The position numbers and the translations under genes are program-made. A stretch of 64,000 bases of DNA from Telopea speciosissima (lineage: Eukaryota > Streptophyta > Magnoliopsida > Proteales > Proteaceae). Below the pieces are notes generated by a model. It had not been told where the DNA came from and made no database searches. It saw only the letters and a list, made by a program, of their open reading frames with translations. Below, piece by piece: positions 48,501 to 60,100 of the stretch. The DNA is taken from NCBI RefSeq assembly GCF_018873765.1, contig NC_057917.1:51949464-52013463 (forward strand), in the 5' to 3' direction. Positions within the stretch are counted from its first letter, which is position 1. Each line of letters opens with the position of its first letter.

Positions 48501-51500
48501 CCCTCTGACTCTTCTTCTTCTTCTCCTAGTTCTTATTTTATTTCGGTAATTAAACCCCCAGTGGCCATGATTGAACTCTCCAAACCCAAACCCTATCTCT
48601 GATTCTGCCATCTCTGAAACCAATCTCACCATGCCATCTCTCCTTCACTCTCTCTTCGATACAATCCAAAATCTTGAGAAGTCAAATTGGGCACAGAAAT
48701 TTGCCTGAAAACTAGCATTGAAGCTTCATTCAGATGGCATTTAAAGTACATATCCAGAAGTGAATTTGACACAAAAATATCTTGAGAAACAGTACTGTTC
48801 TTAACCAGGTAGCCATTGATTTGCTGCCCAAGGTGGGTGGAACACATGGCAGCGCAAGCCTTGAGGATATAAGGGAAGGTGAAGTGGTCCGGAATGAATT
48901 TCCCCAGAATAAATCGAACATAGAAGAGGATAGCTAGCTCAAAGTGACCGTTTCTGGTATAACCCCTTAGCATGGAATTACAGAGGATGAGATCAGGTTC
49001 TTTGACATAGTTGAAGAGACGACCTGCATAGTCCGAAGAAGCTTGAGAAGTGCTCACAATATCTAGTTTCGAATTTGAATGCGACGTTTCACAAGACGAA
49101 CTGGATAAGGATAAGATTACAAGAACTTTAGAGTTGAAGATTCAGTGGGCCCAAGATAAAACCATAGTTTACCCCATGAGCATTACAGGTGAGAGAGAAT
49201 GAATTTCATTATCTATAGATCTGCTACAAGCCAGCGACGGAGCTTGCAGGGCCACGGAGAAGAGAGATCTGAAGCTGGGAGAAATTGATTTGCAGAGCCC
49301 TTTCACAGAGAGGGAGGAAGATTGCCAAAAATGGTTGCAGAGCTTGTGATTTTGGGCCAATTGCAGATCCATGGAGAAGAGAGGAAGAAGACGATGAGAT
49401 TCGGTTTCAAAAGGCCATCTCTTTCACTTAGGGTTTTGTTTTGATTTGGAAGAAGATGTACAAAGGCCATTTTGGTCTTTTACATTACACCTAACACACA
49501 CCGTGAGGTTTATGGGTCTGTAAGTAAGGTTTTAAATAATAGGGGGGCTACAAGATAGGTGAACAAACCTCAGGGGTGTACTAGATGTTTACTCTTAATT
49601 ATATATATTTCAGGGCCAGAGTTTGTGCAGCAGGAGGATCCTCAAGAATAGTTCATATGGTTTGATTGTTCATTGTTAACCATTGCGTAAGTTTTGGAGT
49701 TAGGAGCATTTTAGTACAGGAAATTGGTTATTTCCTTCACTTTTCTTAGGGCTTAATTAATTACCTATTTCGAGTTATATGGGTGTTGTTTAAAAGCTTA
49801 TTAACCTATCCAACAAAATCAAGCTCTTCCATTTCCTAGCTGTATTTGGAAAGTAATGACCGCCTTTCTAATGAAGTGGCAGTCTCCAATGGGAATTTTG
49901 TTTTAGTAATTAGACAAGCCTAGAGGTGGTAAAGCTGGTGAAGGTATTCGAGGCTGCAAGGGTGAAGGTGGGTGGAGATGTTGTGGTGGTTTTTCTTCTT
50001 TTTTGGGGAGAGGGAGGGAAGCTGAACTGGGAGTTTTCTGTCAGGTGTTTCTTCAAGATCCTTACATGGTGATCTGGAATCATGAAGTTCCTCAGTATTC
50101 CCTTTTCATCTGGGTGGTTTTTTTGGCGAAGGTTTTGATAGTTGATATCCTTATTAGGAGGCGGAGAAGAATAAGAAATAGCTGTATTTTGTGCAGTCTC
50201 TATGAAGATTTGCTCTCTCATTTGTTCTTGAGATGCAAGGCAAAGAGAATTAAGAAGAATCTCTTAAACAAAATAAAATCCCCTATCAGGCCTATGGGTA
50301 ATGGGCCCAAAGAGAATTAAAAGGAAAACCAGAACAAAACTTAAACAAGATAAAACTAATGAAGAAAAGTGAACTGAAAATTTATGAAAGAAAAAAAAAA
50401 GGGCGTACCCAGTGCACAAGGTTCCCGCCACTGTAAGGTCTGGGGAGGGTCATAATTTATGCAGCCTTAACCCTTGCTTTCACAACAAGGCTGTTTCCAG
50501 ACTCAAACCCGTGACCACTTTTGGTCACAATGGAGCAACCTTTACCATTGCCCCAAGGCCCACCCTCTTGAAAATTTATGAAAGAGAACAGCAAAAATAC
50601 AAAAGCAATCTAGCTGTAACAATTAAGAGAATCCAGCAACCAGACAACCAATAAGGAAGAAGAAGATTCAATGTGAGAACCAAAGAGAGACAATTGAGAG
50701 AGGAGGGATAAGGAAACCAGTCCAGCGATAGAACTAGTGAGTATATTTTCTATCGCTGGACTCATTCTTTATTTATAATGCATAAATCAACTAGAGGAAT
50801 TATAGAAACTTCCTAATAAAGCCTAAACCAAATCTAACTAGACTTCACTCAAGATAGAGACAAACAACCCTCTATCATGAGAATACCTAACCACTACTAC
50901 CGCTAACTACATGTACGGAAAAACGACTTCTATAGGACCACACTTTAATACTCCCCCACAAGCTGGAACATACAAATCTCCCATGCCCAGTTTGGAACAA
51001 CACTTCCGGAAAGTAGGACCAAAAAGAGACTTGGTGAACAAATCAGCCAACCAGTCAGCAGATGAAACGAATGGTGTGTAACAATTAGTTTCTATCTTCA
51101 AAACAGTATCCCGCACAAAGTGGCAATCGACCTCAATATGCTTGGTCCTTTCGTGAAACACGGGGTTGCTAGTAATGTAAATAGTATGCTGATTATCACA
51201 AAACATTTTCATAGACTGAGTGATCTGAAAACCCAATTCTTGAAGAAAAGACTTCAACCACGTCAACTCGATTGCAGTATGAGCCATAGCTCTCTACTCT
51301 ATGCCTCAGCACTGGATCTAGCCACAGTAGTTTGCTTCTTACTACGCCACGAGATAAAGTTACCATCAACAAACGTGCAATAACATGTGGTATATCTCCT
51401 ATCACCATCAACACCAGCCCAATCAACATCAGAAATTCCTACAAGATCCACATTCTTATGCGGTTGGTAAATAAGCCCCTTTCTTGGAGCCCCTTTTAGG

Positions 51501-54111
51501 CAAGGTTCTAAAACTTGGGTTTCGACCAACCAGAAATCGAGATATGGTCAAAACCTGTGAATTTTTCCTAGCCAACTCGAGTTGGTGGTTTTGAGGCCTA
51601 TAAATGGTTTTTTTGATCTGATTTTTTGTATACAACCTATTTTGACATTCTAAACACAATGCCTGAACTATTTTCACACACCCAAAAAAAAAAAAAAAAA
51701 AAAACTCAAAATGGTACTTGTGTTTTTGACCTAAGTTTGATAGTGCAATATTGTTTCTGGACATTGGTTGGAAACCAAAACAAACACTTATTTATGCCAA
51801 ATATCATTTAAGTAAATTCGTTTACTTAAGATATTATTCATAAATAAGAAAATAACCCCTATTTGTGTCACACCCCGGCCTGGTTAGTAAGGGCAAGGTG
51901 TGACCGAATGCCAACTGGCATTCAATCGATCCCCCAGGATCAATTAGTGCAGTACTCCATATCACAGTTCATAAACATAGTAAATCATTGCAGCGGAAGA
52001 GAATAAACAATTATAATAACAATAATAATAACGGAATTAGATGATAACTAAATATTTATATTAAGTGAAACCTGTGATACAATGTATAGTTCTCAAAAGG
52101 CACCACAAGTACAAAAGTAGAACAGTAACTACATATTATATTTCACAAAAAGTTTATAAACACAAAAAGATTAGCCTGCTCCATTAGGCCAGATCAAGTA
52201 AACGCGCATGCATCGCATCCGCAGAAAACTTCATGAACTTCAAACTTCTGCACCGCACGGTCTTCCTCGGTGTGGAAGTCAGAAGCAGTAATATCAACAT
52301 CATCTGGTTTCTCAAAACCAGTAGCACTATTTGAAAAAGAAGAGGTACCATAGGGGTGAGCTCCACTGAGCCCAGCAAGGGAAACATGCAAACACAAGCA
52401 TATAGTCCATGATGCATGACCTATATCTAAGAATGCTACTAACATCAATGTCTAGGTCTCATGAGGTATAAATGCTACTATAGTAGGTATGATATTCCCA
52501 GTCATGGAATGAACTCATCGGTCTTCCCAAGAATACCACTCTACTACGGTGGGGACCCGCCAGTTCCGGTATATACACATCAGACCCCGACGAACCCCCA
52601 GTGATAACCCTACTGTTGTTCCCATTGCGGTATGTGCTCATCAGACCTAGGATAGTGAATGACATTCCGGTATTAACCCTTCAGACCTGCCACAGGTTAT
52701 CCAACACCTAACCCCTGTTGGTAAGGGTCGTAGTACTGGGTTCATGTCAATCCTAACCATATGCATACTATCATGATGACATATGAATCATAATAGATAA
52801 TACAACAATTCTGTCCAACAACATCATCATCACAATAAATTCCAAGAATAAAGTAATAAATGCAAATGCAATATGGAAATGCAACCTAAAATCATGCACA
52901 TCTAATGCAAAGAAGTTAAAGCTAACAAAAATATATGATCAGTGTTATTAATATGATGCATGACATGGCAACCATAACAAACCGAAATTAAATATCACAA
53001 ACACGCCAAAATTAAAGTCAAAATCCCCTTACCTGCAATGACAATCTAGTCTAGGGCAGTAAAACTCCAGCAATCCAGACAAAAACAGTCAAAGACAGGC
53101 TAAAATAGACCTAAAATAACACAAAATGTCACATATTAGGGTCAGGAATAAGCTCAGGTCAAACCCAAGCATTGAAGGGCATCTTGGTCCAAAAATATTG
53201 GATCGGATTCAGAGGGCAGAAATGGGGGTTTTGTTCCAATTGCATGGATCTTCACATGCATGGGTCCAATTTTACTTTTTGGACAATTTCTAAGGTGGGT
53301 CAATATAAATTTCAGGTTAATTCCAAAAACCACAACTAATTTGGGGGTTTGGCCAAGTATCCCTAATTAGCAACCTAGGGTTTAGTTAATTGGACAATTC
53401 AGCTGTGAATTGGGTTACTACAAGTAATTCACAAGTCACAGCCACACCTAAACCAATATTTGATTCAATTTAGGGTTAAATCATGGGATTTGGTCAATTA
53501 AACCCACCAATTCCAAGCTTTAATGGCTGAATTGGGGTTAGGGCATGGTTAGGGCTGAGAATTAGAGAAGAAGAAGATGGGAAGGGATGAGATTAGGGCT
53601 GGTTAGGGCTTACCTGAATTCAGTTCTGATTTCAGCTTGCAGGCAGCTAAAGGTAGGCAGCAAGATGACTAAATTGCAGTCCAGCTTCCCAAATTCAGGT
53701 GGAGAAGGAAAGCCCCATGGGTAGCCCTCTCTTTTCCTTCTTCTTCTTCTTCTCCTTTCTCCCTTCTTCTACTTTCTTCTCTAAGCTTCTAAGGGCTGGA
53801 AACGATTTTGGTCTCTTTAGGAATAGTGAATAGTAGTAATAGGTTTGTTTATATAGTGGTTTAACTAAGGGCTGTTTGTTACTTATTAGTTAAAATCAGT
53901 TTTTAAAATGTGATTTCCTAATCTGTTTTTAAAGTAATTTAATTACTTAATTCAAATTTTTAAGTTGTAACTTAGGATTTTAAAGGTAATGGAAGTGGGC
54001 CCGGGTATGTTGGCACCTAAGCAGTCTAGATCTACAAAGGGGTGTGGGTCCCACTAGGTAAAATTTACCATTCTACCCCTAATACAGCTGTACAGTAATT
54101 AAACAAGAATA

Positions 54112-54150
<39 letters not shown>

Positions 54151-57100
54151 GAATGGGGTTCTTACCTATATACCAGCCTAGGATATGGTGAGGTTCAGCA
54201 TATGCTCGACCCAGCATGTCTGGCATAAGAAACTGCTGAGCTGGAACCCGATAGGATTTTCAGACTCAAAGATAGCTAGTTGTCCTGGCTCTTCGGAATC
54301 CTCCATAGGTGTGTCAAAGGATTGCTCTGAATCCACTACCGATGCAGCCATAGTTGTCATGGTGTCGCCATGGCGCCGCCATGGGGTCCTGGCGCTGGAG
54401 AAGCCTGCATGGCGACCTACGCCATGGCGTCCCTCTTTGATTTCTTCTTCCTATCTCTCTTTCCCTCTTCGATTTCTTCTTTATTTCTTCTTTCCCTCTT
54501 CGATTTCTTCTTCATTTCTCTCTTTCCCTCTTCGATTTCTTCTTCCTGTCTCTCTGTCTCTGTTTTGCAACTAAGAAGTCGCCAGATCTGATTCCAGGAA
54601 TTAAATACTCCTTGCTTAGTTGATTTCTATGATGAGTTCTTGCTGGAATTGATAGAACATGATGTGGCAATGCTTTGCCTGAAGGTTTAGACTGGACCGA
54701 GAAGTGTTGAAGGAGTTATCTCCTTCGTACTTTGCCTTTTTCTGTCCCAGGCTGAAGTTGTAAGGTTGAAGATAACCATAAATCCGATCGTGGGTTATTA
54801 CAAACCCTTATTTTTGCCTTTTTCCTAAAGTACCCTTCTCTTCTTTTATTCCCCTTTGTCCATACTTTACACATCCCTCCAAGTTTACCCTTAGTCATTA
54901 AATCAAAACCCGTTTATGCCCTTTCTTAGATTTTGCTTAATTACAAGATTGCCATCCTTAAAACTTGAGAAACAATAGGGAAAAAATAAAACATGGCTTG
55001 AGTATACATCTATTAAACCATTAAAAATACAGAAAATAAAAAATAAAACATGGTCGACATGCTTGCCATGACGGGCGACATGTCGATATATCGACGTGAC
55101 ACCCCTCCACCGACTTGGATCGCCGTGACACCGTGACAACTATGGCTGCAACCCACAACATAGAGGCAAGCATAGACACAGACCTAGAACCTGTAATCAC
55201 ACAAGTTCGAAAAAGTTCAAATTAGAGGTGGGTTTCACAATTTGAATCCAATAAAAAAAATTAAAAATTAAATTTTAAAAGGATAAAAAGTCAACCCCCA
55301 ATTCAAGAACAAAAACTGGATTTTCGACGATAGGTGAAATTTTCAACTTTCTAATGTTGGGGTTTTTCTCAAATCTAAAAATTTCATAAATCTTAATATG
55401 GAAAAACATTGCAAAAAACCAAAAGTGCTGTAAAATATTCATTTGTTTTGATGTCTAAAAAAATATTTTCATTCAGAGCGATTTTAAATAGCATTCACGC
55501 ATACCAAATATAGTAGGCACATTAACATCCAGAGGAGCAATCAACGGGACCTCTTCATCACTTAGAATACCCCCCGGAGAGGTACTGGCGGTGTAAAGTA
55601 TGCTTCAAATTCCTAAAATACCACATCCATGGTGACAAACAATTTCTGAGTAGGAGGATGATAGCATTTATACCCCTTCTGGGTAGCCGAGTAGCTAAGA
55701 AAGTCCTTTGGGGTCAAACTTCCCGTGAACATGGTGATTTCGGGCAAACACCACACATCCAAATACCTTGGGAGGCACAACAAAGGTGGAGGATCCCAAC
55801 AGAATTTCCAAAGGGCAGCAGACTCCTAAGACTCGGAAAGGAAGCCGATTTATCAAATATGTGGCTGTAAGAACCGCATCACCCCAAAATCGAGAAGGGA
55901 CAGCCATAGCAAACATGAAGGAGCGAGCCACCTCCAAAAAATGCTAGTTCTTTCGCTCTGCAACCCCACTTTGAGCAGGAGTGTCCACACAAGAGGTTTG
56001 ATGAATAATTCCATGGGAATCCAAATAGGAGCGAAAGGCACCATCCATATACTCTTTGCCATTGTCAGATCGTAAAATCTTCACCTTGGCATCAAATTGG
56101 GTTTGGACCATCTTATGAAATAAAGTGAAACAAGTAAATACATCACTCTTGCTATGCATCAAATTTACTCATGTTGTACGACTGTAACAGTCAATGAAGG
56201 TGACAAACCACCGAAACCTAGAGGTAGAAACACATCGGGCAGGGCCCCACACATCAGAATGAAACAAATAAAGGGAGACAAACTTCTACTATTAGAAACA
56301 GGATAAACAATTCTAGTTTGCTTTGCCAAAGTGCAAGCATCACAAGAAAAATTATTCGGATTACATCGTTTCAATAAACTAGGAAAAAGAACTGATAAAA
56401 CCCCTAATGGGGGAAGGCCCAAACGACGATGCCAATTATTCAACTCAAGTAACGCAGAGGTGGGATCAGAAGATGGAGACTGAAATGTCAAAGCTTCAGG
56501 TGAACTATCAAGCACGTATAGACCACTAACCACCTTACCACATGCAATCGTACGACCCGTGTCCAAGTCCTGGAACCATGGTTTAAAGTATCGACTGATA
56601 CGATACGATACAGACCGATATGTATCGGTATCGGTTGATACCGATACGATACATACCGATACGTCTCTTTTTTTTTTTTTTAAATGAACTGTCTCGAAGT
56701 GTATCGAAATGTATCGACCGATACGGGCCGATACGATACAATACGACCGATAAATATCGATACATCACCGATACGTCCAGTAAAGGGTTCAGTGGGTAGT
56801 TTAATACGTATCGATACATATCGATACGGATTGGCCGATACAGCTCGATACATACCGATACATCACCGATATGTACCGATACATACCGATACCATCGATA
56901 GATTCCATAAAAAAAGCCATTTTCACTCACAGACTCTATACAATTCCTAATCTAATGAAAAAAATGAAGGAAAACTCTCGATCAAGAGTCTAAAATCTTG
57001 CATTTAATCTTGGTTTTTCACACTTTTAAACTAAAAAACGAATCAAGGAGTGCTACAACATCATCCTTTGCATCATCTAATACTCTTCAGGGCCATAGAC

Positions 57101-60100
57101 GATTACAACATGTGAGAAACTTCATCTTTTATAACAATTTCAATTTAATGCACTTGTTTGGTTATATATTATTCACCCTTTTAGGTTTTATGCATGACAC
57201 TTATTATATATTGCTTATTTATATTGTTTTTTGTTCCAAAAGTGTATTTCCATGTGTATCTTGACCATTTCTATGCGTATTTGTATTGTTCGATACGTAT
57301 CTCTGAAACGTACGATACGTCTCTTAAAATCACCCGACCGATACGATACCCGATATAGATACTTTAAACCTTGCCTGGAACAAACGGTGTTTGGGAAAAA
57401 AATACTACTTTGCAGTTTAAATTCCTTGTTAAGCTACTAATGGACAACAAATTAGTAGAAAACTTAAGAACATGTAAGACAGAGGAAAGGCACAGAGAAG
57501 AGGTGCACTGAACCGAACCCTTCCCGATATAGGAGAAAGAGACCTGTCAGCAACCCGAACTTTGTGATGACTGGATAAAGGAGAATATTTGAAAAAAAGA
57601 GAGGAAGAACCTGTCATATGCGCGGTTGCCCCTGAGTCAATGACCCAAGAATTGGGTATGACCGAGGTGCAATTCCCACCAAATGGAATACCTTTGGAAG
57701 AAGTGGTAGAATGATCGGAAGGTAGAGAAATAGCCGAATCAGCCAATGAAGGAGACACGGATGCCGAAGAAGACGTGTTAAAGCAAGTCATCATATCCCG
57801 GAGATTTTGCAGTTCAGCCACAACCTGTGAAAGAGATTGTTTGGGCTGCTCTTCAGTAGATGCCTGATGGGCATGGGCATTGCTGGGCCGATTGGAAACA
57901 CCCTTCCCACGCCCACGGGTATCCGTAGGGCGACCATGAAGCTTCCAGCATCGCTCCTTAGTGTGCTACTCCTTTCCACAATGATCACATTTAATAGGGG
58001 GCGATCATTAGTCGGCCGATCACCACCAATAGCACCGGAAGAGTTCCCACGGGAATAAAATTGAGAGCCAGAAAGGAGGGCCAATCGTTCCTGAGTAATG
58101 GGAGTAACCATGGCTGTATGCCTATTGTCTTCAGCGGAAAGAATTGCATAGGCCTGCTCAAGAGTGGGAAGAGGATCACGATTCAGAATATTAACCCTGA
58201 TATGATCAAACTCAATATTGAGACCAGCCAAAAAATCAAAGACCCTCAACCCATCTTCCCACTTCTGGAAAGTCGTAGCGTCAACATCATAGGTAGCAGT
58301 GAAGGTGCCCAAAAAATTCCAATTGCTGCCACATAGTACACATTTGATTATAATATTGAGAGAGGGTCAACTCCAACTGCTTGGTCAAGTGAATCTTCTG
58401 ACGGAGCTCATAATATTGGGCAGCATTCCCAACCTGGGAATATGTGTCTTGGGCTGTCTTCCAAATCTTGGCAGCTGTATCAAGGAGAAGGTAGCACCCG
58501 ACAATTTCTTGGTCCATGGAATTAACAAAATAGGACATGACCAAGACATTAAAATTCATCCATCGATCTTGTGCAACACCAGCATCAGGAGGCCTGACAG
58601 CAGTTCCAGTGATGTAGCCTGATAGACCACGGGAACCAATCACGAACAAGCAAGAACGAGACCACAAGAGATGGTTGCTGCCATTTAATTTAATGGGACT
58701 GGCTGGGAACGGCAGAAAATCATGTTGCGACGTTCCATCAGGGCCAAAGGAAGTAGAGGTGATCTCTGAGTTGTCAGGCATGGTGGCTGGAAAAAAAATC
58801 TCAACGACAGAGGAAAAAAAATTACTGCATATGGAGGCGAAAAAGGCCCTTGGTGGGAGTCAACTCACCACCAAGGGTGTTAAAGAGAAGGCGGCAAGGT
58901 TGTAGAAGGCTCCCCGCAAGAAGGAAAGAGAGGTCGAGAGGGGTCCCGGGAGGCTGGAAGGGGGCGGAAAGGCTAGCGGAAGGCTTGGAGGGGCTGGCGG
59001 AGGTCGGCAGAAGAGTGGTGGTGGTGGCAGAAGGCTGGCGGAAGGTGAGTGGAGACCGGCGGTGGTTAGGCTAGGGTGAGATCACGAAAGAAAGAGAGAG
59101 AAAGAAAAAAATGAAAAAAAATTCATTGTCCATATTCCCAAATGATTTTTGGCTCTGGTACCATGTTGAATTCCGTGAATACTGGCTTGATCAGTGTGAC
59201 CACAACCATGCTTTATTTATGATATGATAGATAACATTCTAGAATAGGTACAAGGACACAATTATCCCTAGGACAATTTTACCCTTGAACCCATATTACA
59301 ACAAACTGAAAATAGTAAGTAGGGAAATAGAAACTGTTTGGAAATAGAAACTAACTAGAATTAGGAACTACTAAGGCTTTATAACCCAGCCACATGCAAG
59401 AATAAACAAAATAGAAACTAATAAATTTAGTAACTAAATAACTAGGATTTGACTGGTCAAAAACCAGCATCCTTGTCAAAATCGTGGGGCTGCAACTTGG
59501 GTCTTCTAGAAGGCCAACTGGGCTGGCTCGATCTGGTCCTGTTTGGATGGCTCGAGCTGGTCCAGTTCTGCTCCATTAGAAGCTGCTGGTTCGATGGGCC
59601 AGATGCTTGGTTCTTCTTTTTCTTCCTGTGGTAATGCTGGCCAGTCGGGGGATCTACATCACCCCCCCCCCCCCCTTGCTCCACTGGATATGAAGCAGAT
59701 TAGAATGCAATTTATACATGAGTGAAAAGCATTTGGAGCCAGAGGCTCACCATGCTATTCTGGAAGGATTTTCATATATCTACCTAGATACGAATAATCC
59801 AGATCTATCATTTGGAGTAACCGAGTAGGTGACAGGTCCTTGGTCTTTAGTTAGTCAATGAGTTCCATTTTGTCTGTTAGATCTAAGTGGAGTATAAATG
59901 TACGCATCAGAAAACTGGTCAAGATTCTACGAGTATTAACAAAAGTCTTGTTTCTCTTTCCTATCAAGGGAAAAAAAGAGAAGTCAGTTGGCCCATGATT
60001 ATCTGTAATTAATCAAACAATCAGCATCACCTGACAAGCAACCAAGTCTAATATCAAATTTCCTATTCAACAATTAACTGATGCCTTAATCAAGAGTGTT

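Larger units (their letters stand above)
47772..49594. mobile_element. Pack-MULE-like transposon carrying two host gene fragments
   Basis: A perfect 9-bp duplication, TTAATTATA, flanks it (47763-47771 and 49595-49603), the size made by Mutator elements. Both ends start GAGTA. The terminal repeats share ACACCCC(C)TGAGGTTTG, TTCACCTATCTTGTA and TATTTAAAACCTTACTTAC over about 70 bases; the left end lacks 11 bases present at the right. No transposase is visible. The interior holds a mitochondrial carrier fragment and a PPR fragment, both on the minus strand. The element sits in the 13-kb helicase intron. Confidence 0.82.

Noticed and set aside
48626..49057. PPR open frame as a real, independent gene
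   Set aside because: It lacks a start context, a targeting peptide and the rest of a PPR protein, and it lies between terminal repeats with a 9-bp target duplication. A captured fragment explains it better.
50175..50235. L1 zf-RVT fragment called as a separate mobile element
   Set aside because: Only one short motif ([15 protein letters not shown]) is visible, with no neighbouring LINE domains. It is kept as a note in the region entry.
54434..54560. CRISPR-like or coding repeat
   Set aside because: It is a contiguous pyrimidine-rich minisatellite within a hAT-like element.
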